A model generated the notes under the pieces. The model had not been told where the DNA came from. It ran no database searches and saw only the letters and a list, made by a program, of their open reading frames with translations. Shown here in pieces: positions 1 through 8,023 of a DNA stretch of 13,983 bases. Position 1 is the first letter of the stretch. Each line of letters starts with the position of its first letter. The stretch is from Phoronis ovalis. Taxonomy: Eukaryota; Phoronida; Phoronidae. Location of the stretch: positions 2,090-16,072 of the forward strand of contig JAOXYB010025036.1 of assembly GCA_028565635.1 (NCBI GenBank). Reading direction: 5' to 3'. The position numbers and the translations under genes are program-made.

Positions 1-123
1 TGAGCTATAATCTCTTTATATTCCCTGTGTTCATGCAATATTAAATTGAGCTATAATCTCTTTATATTCCCTGTGTTCATGCAATATTAAATTGAGCTAT
101 AATCTCTTTATATTCCCTGTGTT
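1..123. repeat. 46-bp tandem repeat, about 2.7 identical copies
   Basis: The unit begins TGAGCTATAATCTC and repeats with a period of exactly 46 bases at 1, 47 and 93. The third copy breaks off after about 31 bases, at 123. No mismatch is visible between copies, so the array is either young or kept homogeneous. It begins at the window edge and probably continues upstream. Each unit contains a pyrimidine-rich stretch (TCTCTTTATATTCCCTGTGTT). In the last copy this stretch becomes the polypyrimidine tract of the acceptor-like site ending at 127. Confidence 0.95.
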
Positions 124-127
124 GCAG
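104..127 (+). promoter_or_regulatory. Candidate 3' splice site (acceptor)
   Basis: A pyrimidine-rich run ends in TTGCAG at 122-127, the usual form of a eukaryotic acceptor. Most of the tract belongs to the third copy of the 46-bp repeat. The first two copies lack the GCAG ending and continue TTCATGC instead. A frame with protein-like composition opens immediately downstream, which supports the site being real. Confidence 0.45.
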
Positions 128-221
128 CAACTCTTTTGGTGAAAACCCAGATGAAGAAGTAGCATTCTTTAGATGTTTTTCAAAAATCACTCAAACCATT
201 TTTGTTTTCTGCAGCATATGA
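128..221 (+). CDS. Candidate terminal or alternative coding exon; possible formin FH2 C-terminal end
   Basis: After the acceptor at 127, the frame starting at 129 reads NSFGENPDEEVAFFRC, then FSKITQTIFVFCSI, and stops at TGA 219-221. The pattern FGENP, then acidic residues, then FF and a further aromatic is reminiscent of the last helices of formin FH2 domains, which often read YFGEDP followed by EEFF and another Phe. Formins nucleate and elongate actin filaments. The resemblance is short and comes from memory of the family, so it is weak. No good splice donor lies inside the frame: GGTGAA at 138, GTAGCA at 159 and GTTTTC at 204 are all poor. If it is an exon, it is therefore probably a last exon ending at 221. 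The final residues FVFCSI come from a stretch (TTTTTGTTTTCTGCAG) that itself looks like a second acceptor, so the true end is uncertain. It may instead be chance or a decayed exon. Confidence 0.35.
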
Positions 222-1664
222 TTCTCTTTTTATACTATTATGATGTAATGTAATTTTATTTTTGTATCTTCTATTTATTAATTATATTTTCAAAACATTG
301 TAATTGTACTTTGTAATTATTTTATTTATTTTTTTAGCCTTTTTTATTTTTACTGTTTTTTCAGATTTTCAGTCTTTCAAATCTATGATTTGTAAAGTGC
401 CCGTGAATAACTATACAAAAAGCTAAATAATTGTTGAAAAATTAAACATATCTGTTAATTGATGATGGAGTTCATTAAGTGTCCCTGGCAGAATTTGTGT
501 GCTAATTAAGAAACCAATTAAATTAGTTCGATTAAACATGAACTTGTTCAGCAACAATTAGTTTAAAGTAGTCGGCAAACAAAGCTTTCGGTCACATCTT
601 CTTCAGTGCTGGGGACCTCTGGTATTCCTGATTTTATTTTGCACTGAATCAGTATCTTGCAGGTTTTATTTTTAGAATTTAAAAATCAAGCCTCCTGATG
701 TCATTTAATATTGAACTGTACAGTAAAATATGGAAAAGATTGACACATTAAAAAAAAAATTATCACTTTCCTCAGTTATTTAAAACAAATTTTCGGACTC
801 ATGAAATGCAAACGTTACTTGGACTTTCTATAAATGTTTGTAACCTTTGATTAGGTTTTCACTTTTGCTGATTATAGAATATAATTACTACATTATTCTG
901 AAATTCCTACAGAATAATTAATCTGAAATTACAATAACTTGTAGAGGAATCCTATGTTTTTGTTTCAGAGTTAAACACTGCAGAAATTGTCACATTTTCC
1001 CATAGCTATGTCTAATTTTGATAATCGTAAAGGACAAATACATAACAATATGAATATAATGGTGTATATTTGATTAAAATCAAACATGCACAATAAATGA
1101 TCATTTTGGGGGGAAAATGTATCTTGCTTTTGAAAAAATAATCTGTAGATAAAAATATAACTTATTTATAGAATGGTCCATGTTCAAAAGTTGCAAATTT
1201 TCAAAATGTAAATAGCATTTTTAACTTTTTCCTAGTACATGAATGTCTAAAAATTGAACGAAGTAAAATATTATAGATCCACATGACCAGGCATCAGCAA
1301 CATGTACTTTGTATTACATTATCAAAAGCAATAACAATTATTTGATGTGTTATGCATTTTTTCATGTTCTGACAGAAGGAATTAAGAAGATTTCAAGTAA
1401 CTGATAGAGTAAATATTTGTGTGTGAAATCAGTGTTTGGCTTTTTGGGATGGGACTTGTTGCCTTTGTGAAGTGTGGTGTGACAAAAACATAATTAGATG
1501 CAATATAATCTGATTTTTTTCATTTGAAAGTGTCAGATGAGGAAATTCTTTGTTTGTCAAAATTGGACTCTACTTTCAAAGCTAATGCTGTATTATGCAA
1601 AGATAGACCCTACTTTCAGGAAACTACTACTTTCCTAAAATTCTAAAAATGATGCAAAAAGATT
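222..1664 (+). other. Intron-like or alternative 3' UTR DNA, no coding signal
   Basis: This stretch is AT-rich, has many stops in all frames, and shows no exon bounded by good splice sites. If the 128-221 exon is terminal, this would be its 3' UTR; the first AATAAA is at 1092-1097, followed by a short G run. If the gene instead continues to the 2761 exon, this is intron. A loose triplet of CTACTTTCA-like motifs occurs near 1567, 1606 and 1627. I see nothing else of note. Confidence 0.5.
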
Positions 1665-2350
1665 AAGGGCTCGATATACAAAGAGGTGTATATGTAATTC
1701 AACCTATGTTAGTAATTAAAATGAAGAGACAGACATATAAACGTATACATTTTAAAAAGGTTAATACTCCAAATTTTACAAATCTTAAGGTTAAATAATT
1801 TGAATTCAATCATATGACCTGATAAAAGCCATTTTAGGGACAAAAATGTGTTTTTTATATTTAACTGTACCTACAAATTTGAAACTTTGTACAGATGAGC
1901 TATACATAAATATCTACAAAACTGTTTCTCAGATTTTTTTTGCTTTGTTGAAAAGTTATGATTTTTTAAAACGTAAGGGTCAGAACAAAATCCTAATATT
2001 AAGCTTTAACAATTCATAACTTTTAAACTAAGTACTATTTTAAAAATTTCAAACACATTTTGTAGACCTATATATTAAGATAATTTTGCAAAGTTTCAAC
2101 TATATAGGTGTAAGGTTTTTTGATTTAAATTTTTCCAAATATTAAAAATTCGAAATACATGTTTCACCCAAAATGGACGTTTATCAGATCATGAGAATTA
2201 TTTTCAACCTTTTGCCTTTGTATTCATTAACATTGAAGTATAACCTTATAAAAAAGGTAAACTTTTATATGTCTATCTCTTCATTTTGATTATAAAATTT
2301 ATAAAGGAAGTTATAGTGAAATAACAGTGGTTTTTGTATCTCGAGTCCTT
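1665..2350. mobile_element. Large foldback (inverted-repeat) element, MITE-like, about 690 bp
   Basis: The two halves are reverse complements of each other with scattered mismatches and small indels. Matched blocks, left and right, include: AAGGGCTCGATATACAAA at 1665-1682 with TTTTTGTATCTCGAGTCCTT at 2331-2350; AAAATGAAGAGA at 1718-1729 with TCTCTTCATTTT at 2276-2287; CTGATAAAAG...TTTTAGGG starting at 1819 with CCCAAAATGG...TTTATCAG at 2167-2187; TTGAAACTTTG at 1879-1889 with CAAAGTTTCAA at 2089-2099; and AAAAGTTATGA at 1951-1961 with TCATAACTTTT at 2014-2024. The blocks fall in mirrored order, leaving an unpaired centre of about 50 bases or less. There is no ORF, so it would be non-autonomous and moved by an enzyme encoded elsewhere. 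I could not identify a clear target-site duplication (left flank ...AAAGATT, right flank GTGCGTG...). It lies in the presumed last intron about 410 bases before the terminal exon; if transcribed it would form a long imperfect RNA hairpin. Confidence 0.85.
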
Positions 2351-2738
2351 GTGCGTGTGTGTTTGTGGATGTATGAAATACTAATCGTGCAATGTATCAT
2401 ATACTAATGATTATCCTGCATGTGATATTAAATCTCAGAGAAAGAGAGTATGTGACAGGTACATACAACCAATGCTGGTAGTCTGCTTTCTGCATTGTGC
2501 CTGAAAACATGAAACATAATCAACATGGTTTTTGTACTTTTATATAATTCTGTACAGTGTTTCTCCACATCATTTTAAATAGGCCATCCAAGTTACAAGT
2601 ATAACATATTCAATTGAGTTTTACATCCCCATTCAACCAGATTAACATGACGATGAAAAATGTAACATTTCCCAGTCCCTCATAAACGAATCTATTATAA
2701 AAAAAATATATTATTAAATACTTTATTAAATGAACATA
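2351..2738 (+). other. Intron-like DNA between the foldback element and the terminal exon
   Basis: This is AT-rich non-coding sequence with no supported gene or element. It leads into the branch-point and polypyrimidine region of the 2760 acceptor. Confidence 0.5.
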
Positions 2739-2760
2739 ATTTTATTGTTTTTCATTTTAG
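2739..2760 (+). promoter_or_regulatory. 3' splice site (acceptor) of the terminal exon
   Basis: ATTTTATTGTTTTTCATTTTAG, read in two parts as ATTTTATTG and TTTTTCATTTTAG, is a classic T-rich acceptor ending in AG at 2760. A-rich sequence with branch-point-like TATTAAAT lies upstream. The frame that opens immediately downstream has clearly different, more GC-balanced composition. Confidence 0.75.
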
Positions 2761-2892
2761 ATGCCTGAATCACCTATTTCATCAGTACCCAGTACCCCCA
2801 ACCTTCACCGACATGCATCTGGATATGCTACTATTGGACCATCTGGATATGCCACTATTGGACCATCAAGTTTGAAAAAGTTTGGATTATGA
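2761..2892 (+). CDS. C-terminal coding exon with Ser/Pro-rich tail; product not recognised
   Basis: After the acceptor at 2760, a 43-codon frame runs to TGA at 2890-2892. It starts MPESPISSVPSTPNLHRHA, continues with SGYATIGP twice, and ends SSLKKFGL. The initial ATG is probably internal, because it directly abuts the splice site. The tail is polar, has SP and TP dipeptides (possible proline-directed phosphorylation sites) and a basic end, as expected of a disordered C-terminus. The 24-base units at 2818-2841 and 2842-2865 differ only at one synonymous position (GCT versus GCC). Base composition is richer in C and G than the flanks. One alternative frame (from 2762) is open to about position 2875 but gives a less natural protein; the third stops at once. 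Every frame therefore stops within the exon, so it must be the last coding exon. I do not recognise the family, and the body of the gene lies upstream. Confidence 0.6.
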   Translation: MPESPISSVPSTPNLHRHASGYATIGPSGYATIGPSSLKKFGL

Positions 2893-2903
2893 TTTCTGCT
2901 CTG

Positions 2904-2912
2904 AAGGTATGT
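2904..2912 (+). promoter_or_regulatory. Consensus 5' splice donor just after the stop codon
   Basis: AAG|GTATGT, with GT at 2907-2908, is a near-perfect eukaryotic donor lying 14 bases after the stop at 2892. It implies either a spliced 3' UTR or a cryptic donor. A junction this close to the stop would not be expected to trigger nonsense-mediated decay under the usual 50-55 base rule. I could not pick a matching acceptor downstream. Confidence 0.4.
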
Positions 2913-3508
2913 GCTAGATTAATTCTTTAAAATATAGCATATGACAAAACTAAAGTCATTATGTGCTCAAAGTTTATATGTTTGTTGCAAAAATGATTGT
3001 GATTGGTAAAAAGATACTTGAATTGTTTCAGATAAACTATTAGGTATTTTTCATCAGAATCTGGTATTAATAGTCTAGTGTATATGCTACCTGTATTAAT
3101 GCTATTTATTAGTTTTGTAATCTTAATTCTTAAATCTACTTTTTTTTGTACACAAGAGGTTAGTACACATGCACTTGTATAAACACTCTTTGGTGTAAGC
3201 TTTAATCGAGTCACCCCTGCTTGAATGAACTTGTTAGCACTTTTTTGTTATTTAACAAGTTCTAAGAAAGGAGTTGTTCAAAGGGCTGACTCTGTTTAGT
3301 GCATTCTAATTAAAATGTAAAGTTAAATTTTGTTCCTGTAGTACTTTATATCTGCTTTCCATATTAGCAGGAGAAAGGATAGCAGATAAGTAACAAGACC
3401 GAAAACTAACTTCAGATTTTAATTAGAATTGATTTAGTGTTAACTTGGACATAATCATGTATACAATTTGAAACACTGGGACAAAAACAGTGGCACTTTT
3501 CTTGAACA

Positions 3509-3514
3509 AATAAA
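3509..3514 (+). terminator. Candidate polyadenylation signal AATAAA
   Basis: A canonical hexamer about 620 bases after the stop codon, in the sense orientation of the terminal exon. It is one of several and its use is unproven. Confidence 0.3.
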
Positions 3515-3760
3515 GCAATTATTCATTGTGAAATATGGTCACCTCCAATTGAAAGCACTTTCAAGTTTATTCCTGGTTTAATTAAAGTTCAAATTATACA
3601 TGCATTGTACTATTACACAATTTAGATATATTCAAATTACTTTCTTTTACAAGTCATTTTGTAAAGTTCTAATTGATGGAAATATTAAATTAGCCTAATT
3701 ACGCAGCAGTACAGAAAGTGATGAATTTTCGATTTATAATGTGCGAGTTACATACATATA

Positions 3761-3766
3761 AATAAA
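3761..3766 (+). terminator. Candidate polyadenylation signal AATAAA
   Basis: A canonical hexamer followed by a TG-containing stretch (GCAATGTCTGATC). It would give a 3' UTR of roughly 0.9 kb. Confidence 0.35.
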
Positions 3767-3946
3767 GCAATGTCTGATCTAATGTAATAACTTATTTCCC
3801 ACTGGACTTTGGCTTTATACTTTAACTGTGGCAAATTACTGATTGCATATTAATATCTTGTTTCATTTATCATTTTTATATCAAGCAGTCTTATTTGTAC
3901 ATTTGCAACAATAATTTATAGTCAAGTAACATCACCTGTTAGATAA

Positions 3947-3953
3947 CTACCTC
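3947..3953 (+). promoter_or_regulatory. let-7 seed match CTACCTC
   Basis: This matches positions 2-8 of the conserved let-7 microRNA. It matters only if the 3' UTR extends through this point. A second copy is at 5087. Any single 7-mer can occur by chance. Confidence 0.25.
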
Positions 3954-3975
3954 TGTATAGTAATGAGTGATCATT

Positions 3976-3983
3976 TGTAAATA
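3976..3983 (+). promoter_or_regulatory. Pumilio-type motif TGTAAATA
   Basis: This fits the Pumilio/PUF consensus UGUANAUA in the sense direction. It lies 23 bases after the first let-7 seed match. Confidence 0.3.
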
Positions 3984-4564
3984 TCACTTCAAACAGAAAA
4001 TGTTTTTGTTTGTTTAACAGGAAATTTAACATTTACATTAATCTATTATTTCTTGTTTTAAAACAGAGCTGAAACTTAATTGACATTTCCGTTGTTAAAT
4101 CTATTGCCAGAAACTGTTTTAATTCCATCTGATCATTTTTAACCGGCATTCACTTACATATTTGCATATTTTATCTTATTTTCTGTTACTATTAGGTAAC
4201 TGACATAAGATTCATATTTTCCCATTAAATTTATTCTTTTAAGATTGATTCATTTTGTTAGTTAGTGTGTAATTGGTTTAAGATTAGCATTTTTTATTAT
4301 ATGTGCTAGGTGTGATAGAACTAGACAGATTACTACCTTTTTAACCACTCTCAAAGAAGACTTAAATAGAAATTAATTGCACAACTTAGATAATTTATCA
4401 TATGCTTTAAACAGGTCAATATATTGCTTTACTATACATTATGCCAGTTCTCACTTTTATGATGAAACTGTCCACTTATTAAAGCAGTTTTCTACTTAGT
4501 GATTTATAAATTAATATATATCAGCAAATGGTTTTATGATATAAGCTTTCATAGCCCTAGGCTA

Positions 4565-4638
4565 ATGATGGGGATGATGATGAAATGTTGTCGGTGTACT
4601 AATGATGGGAATGATGACGAAGATATGACGATGACATC
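4565..4638. repeat. Degenerate GATGATG-rich simple sequence
   Basis: Interrupted runs of GATGATG, GATGATGATG and GATGACGA make up this low-complexity stretch. It creates the Met/Asp-rich short frame there and is best read as a decayed microsatellite, not coding sequence. Confidence 0.5.
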
Positions 4639-5086
4639 AAAACCTTTGTGGATAATAAGATTACAACAGCTGTTGTTGCTGTTGTGCCTGGTGGCCTCAG
4701 CAAAGAATTTGGACTGCATGATAGTTCCAAAATTTCTGAAAAAGGGATTATCGTTAGGGTATCACTTTATAAAAAAAATAAAACCGTCATGTGTTGTGCC
4801 TTTTCAAAGGGAGTGAAGCAACTGGGTTGTTGTATCGCTGTCTAAATTATGTTTATTTTTACAAAATATAACTTGCAATGTTGCCCATACCACATTTCCT
4901 GCATGATTACTCATTAAATTAACTGGTATTATAATACACTGATCCTGCAAAGCACTATTAAAGAAATTTAATTACAGACCCTGATAACCTAAATATATGC
5001 ACATACTTACAAACTATATTTAGAATTAAGCAGTTATATTTAGGAAATCTCTTAGGATTACTATAAGAGTTCATTAAGGATGTGCC

Positions 5087-5093
5087 CTACCTC
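5087..5093 (+). promoter_or_regulatory. Second let-7 seed match CTACCTC
   Basis: This is identical to the match at 3947, in the same orientation and within the same putative 3' UTR. Confidence 0.25.
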
Positions 5094-5327
5094 TTATGTT
5101 TATATGGTACATTTGCTACAAAACTAACTAGTTGTTAGGATTGTTCTGACTTTTATGTGTATGCTTGGTTTAGCGCATAAATCTTGTAGCTAATTTGTCA
5201 ACATGCTAAAGGGATTATGTTTTTATGGACTATTTGAACAATTATGTTTGAGTATTTTGTTCATTATTGTGCTTCAGTCTGTGGATTTGTGGATACTTGG
5301 AATATGCTGGAAAGAACCACTGCTGTG

Positions 5328-5335
5328 TGTATATA
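5328..5335 (+). promoter_or_regulatory. Pumilio-type motif TGTATATA
   Basis: An exact UGUAUAUA motif 9 bases upstream of the AATAAA at 5345. UGUA upstream of a poly(A) signal also fits the binding element of cleavage factor Im. Confidence 0.35.
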
Positions 5336-5344
5336 CTGACAGGA

Positions 5345-5350
5345 AATAAA
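5345..5350 (+). terminator. Candidate polyadenylation signal AATAAA
   Basis: A canonical hexamer preceded closely by UGUA-type elements. It would end a 3' UTR of about 2.5 kb. This is the best-supported distal site before the repeat-rich region begins at 5.6 kb. Confidence 0.4.
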
Positions 5351-5625
5351 TGATCAAATTTAAAAACATTGCAACTCGGAAGAGTTTCCGTTAAATATTA
5401 GAAAGCAAGATACCATAATAATTACAATGGTATTTTTTGTTATATTAAACTTATCAGATTTAAATATGTCATCTATCTAATTTTATGTTATTCTTTTACC
5501 CCACCGAATATTAAATGGTAATGATATTTTCAAAATTTAGAATACGGAACAAGTTTTTTACCCTAGTAGTTTTGTATGTGTCATTTCAAGATTTTAGTTT
5601 TGAATCATTTTTTGCTGTAAAAAAT
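5351..5625. other. Non-coding DNA, nothing recognised
   Basis: AT-rich sequence with stops in all frames. No repeat or motif of note was seen. Confidence 0.4.
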
Positions 5626-5814
5626 ATAAGGTTAGGCCACACCAAAAAGATAAAAGTTGTTTAACTCAATAGGCAATGCTGTTTTTTATTTTTGTTCGGA
5701 ATTATTTAATGGGCTCATTAAACAAGGTTTATTACAAAATTAATAAAAGTAAAATCGCCAAGGTTTATAGTGGACATGCTTCTTAAACAAGGTTTCTTTT
5801 TGGTCTGGCCTTAT
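5626..5814. mobile_element. Short inverted-repeat element, copy 1 (MITE-like, about 189 bp)
   Basis: The left end ATAAGGTTAGGCCACACC (then AAAAAGATAA and TTGTTTAA) matches the reverse complement of the right end, ATAAGGCCAGACCAAAAAGA (then AACC and TTGTTTAA). That gives terminal inverted repeats of about 35 bases with a small insertion on the left. Inside, a TTAAACAAGGTTT motif occurs twice (near 5719 and 5783). The right end closely matches that of copy 2 (TTAAACAA... TTTTTGGTCTGGCCTTA against TTAAACAA... TTGTGGTGTGGCCTTA). There is no ORF and no clear target-site duplication. Confidence 0.75.
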
Positions 5815-6257
5815 GGATGTAGATGTAGATATCACACATATCACACTTGAGTAATATTCAAACAGTCAACTGAAAGCCTATTTTATATGTCTTCATTTCT
5901 GTGCTATGTTCCAAATAAATTCTCTTTCAATTCAAATTTATTACAGAATATTGGAACCTCATGTAATACAACTTTTGATTCCTATTTGCTGCAAACACTT
6001 TTAATTACAACCTCACTGTAGTCGGTCCATGGGGGGGGGGGGGCATCCTTAATTTTTCCAAATACAAAAATTTGACATTTTAAAATATCCAAGCATGGCT
6101 CTATTTCATTTCTCAAAATTAAATTGATTCATTAAAATTTATATTTAGAAATTATTTACCTTTAATTGTATCAAGTTTAAAAAATTTCTTTTGAAAATTT
6201 TGTACACTTTTAAACTTGTCACATTTATTTCCGGTCATGTTGTAGTATATCCAAGGT
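5815..6257. other. Non-coding DNA with a poly-G run
   Basis: No gene is seen. AATAAA occurs at 5914-5919, inside AT-rich sequence. The run of 13 G at 6031-6043 is the only strongly non-random feature. Confidence 0.4.
6031..6043. repeat. Homopolymer run of 13 G
   Basis: Thirteen consecutive G residues in an otherwise AT-rich area. Its exact length is prone to both replication slippage and sequencing error. Confidence 0.9.
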
Positions 6258-6395
6258 TAAAATGCCTTAGAAAAAGGGTTTTATTTTCAGTCACACAATT
6301 TTTAGATTAGTAAAAAGAATATTTATCTTTATAAAAATATTAATTTATGTACCTATCTCTTTAATTTGATTTTCAAAATCAGATAAAATTAAATA
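6258..6395. repeat. Degenerate partial copy of the large foldback family
   Basis: The core TATGTACCTATCTCTTTAAT at 6346-6365, then TTGATT, matches TATGTCTATCTCTTCATTTT at 2268-2287, then GATT, in the right arm of the large element. The similarity continues at lower identity on both sides. Upstream there are AAAATG, TTTATTTTCA and CTTTATAAAAA in the same order as in the arm, and downstream AAAATCAGATAAA against AAAATTTATAAA. No second arm was found nearby, so this looks like a fragment or a solo arm. Confidence 0.5.
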
Positions 6396-8023
6396 ACTAT
6401 TGGCTGAGCTCCATGACAGTTGGGTAACCTATAAATACCCTATCATTGGACATCATTTGAACTTTTCATCAATTCAGGAGATAAATTTTTACATTTTACC
6501 CTTTGGATGTCTTTAATTACTCAAAAACCTCATTTTTGAACATTTTCAATTTTGAGATTTTAACCTTTTGACTTGTAGATGACCTTGAGCTCTCAACTTT
6601 CCATCTGAGGATGGGATTACTCAAACAAGAAGCCCATAAAAAATAATACATCAGCATTAATGCAGGGGACAAGTAAAACATAGTCAAGCTATGAAATTCA
6701 CATCAAATTATGAACAGTCAGTATAGTGAACATTATGAAAATGTGCAATTTCTATCTGTCATATGATTGTCTACTGTACTCGCAAAATTGGCCATTTTGT
6801 TTAAAAACTCACTTTGAAAATACAAAGAATCACTCTCCCCCTGCAAATACAATGCTGAAAAACTTGGCCAAAATCAGTTAGGGTCGCTGCTATAAGGTGA
6901 TAGTATCGGGTTACAAAGAGGACATTTTGATGGCCTTAGAGAACATTTAAGTATTAAAGGTGAAAGTTTTACTTTTCATCTTTTCTATAAATTTATGAAA
7001 TATGCTGCTCGTGATCTTTAGTCGTACAGGCTTGTAATTTGACATATGGCAGAACAAGAGCCAGGGGAGTTGACCTTACGGCCTAAAGATCATAAAGAGG
7101 TCAATATCTTAAAATGGTATGAAACCATCAGAGAGTAGGTTTTTGGCACTTAAATGTTATCAAGAGGCCAAAGAGGTATTTAGAGGTTAAAAAGTTGCAA
7201 AAACGTTTGCTGGAAATGAATCATGGTTGGAAGGCCTATTTAGAGCTCATGTAAAAATCATAGTGATCAATAGCAGCAACTCCTGCCTTTTCTAAAAGGC
7301 TATCTGGTTTAAAATGGTACATACAACACTGTCTACTGTCCTTTAATTATTTACTGTCCACCTGAAACAATTTATCATATTGGTCATTAAATTTATTAAA
7401 TTGGATTTTTCTAATATTTCTGAATGATTTATTGTTTAATATTAAGTCTAATGTCAGATATAATGATTTATTCCAGTATTTTCCTAGACACTTTATTGTA
7501 GCAAATGCAAACATTACCAATATATATCAAGCAATAAACACACATTTACAATTCATTTCTACTAAACTCTGCTCAACATGAATGTTAACATCATACATCC
7601 AATATCTTCTAAATCTAATATGTCACAAAATTTATATCAATAGTGCATGGCTGGAAAAAACAATCACTATTATATTTCTCAAGGAAGTCTTAAGTTTTGA
7701 AATTTATTTCTGGTAGCTTTTTTCAGAACCCGTGTTTAATGGTCATTCAAATTATTTGCCCAACCTCATAAGCAGAGGCACATGAAACTTCAAATGACAA
7801 AAAGCCTTTTCCCAAGAATATTTGTAAAATAAGCTTGAACGAAGTTGCTGGAAAAGATACTAGTTTTAAGCAAATAAATGTAAACTTGTTTAACAGTCCT
7901 GACTGCTTCAAATTTCGGCATTTTAATTTTTTTAATTTTTTTTTAAAATCAGAAAACAAGGTAAACCCAAATTCTTGCATTGTTGTCATTCAAAATATGT
8001 TTTCTTTTCTTTGAACACTAAAA
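6396..8023. other. Non-coding DNA, no gene recognised
   Basis: No frame has a coding look. AATAAA occurs at 7533-7538. A hairpin with stem AAAGGTGAAAG and CTTTTCATCTTT spans 6956-6983. Between about 6913 and 7190 the motif AGAGG recurs several times (near 6914, 7095, 7163, 7171 and 7181). The texture differs from the surrounding DNA (richer in AG), and this could be an old unrecognised interspersed repeat. Confidence 0.4.
6956..6983. repeat. Short hairpin
   Basis: AAAGGTGAAAG, then a short spacer and CTTTTCATCTTT, can pair over about 11 bases with one G-T type mismatch. The loop is too small for a microRNA precursor. Confidence 0.5.

Larger units (their letters stand above)
2893..5350 (+). 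other. Probable 3' UTR or downstream non-coding region
   Basis: No coding exon is supported here. The region follows the terminal exon directly and has AATAAA signals at 3509-3514, 3761-3766 and 5345-5350. It also has Pumilio-type motifs (TGTAAATA at 3976, TGTATATA at 5328) and let-7 seed matches (CTACCTC at 3947 and 5087). Two overlapping short open frames at 4499-4845 arise from a degenerate GATGATG-rich stretch (about 4565-4638) plus the 14-bp palindrome ACAACAGCTGTTGT near 4663. They have no splice context and look like chance. Whether the transcript really extends this far cannot be told from sequence alone. Confidence 0.45.

Noticed and set aside
2927-3214. 95-codon open frame on the minus strand
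   Set aside because: It lies antisense directly after the terminal exon, has the residue composition of random AT-rich DNA and no splice or domain support.
4499-4845. Two overlapping plus-strand open frames of 105 and 65 codons
   Set aside because: They use different frames of the same low-complexity GATGATG and GTTGTTGCTGTTG stretch and resemble no protein I know. The acceptor, donor and promoter context is absent.
7747-7989. 80-codon minus-strand frame
   Set aside because: The Lys/Leu/Phe-rich composition follows from a T-rich run on the plus strand. No motif or splice context was found.
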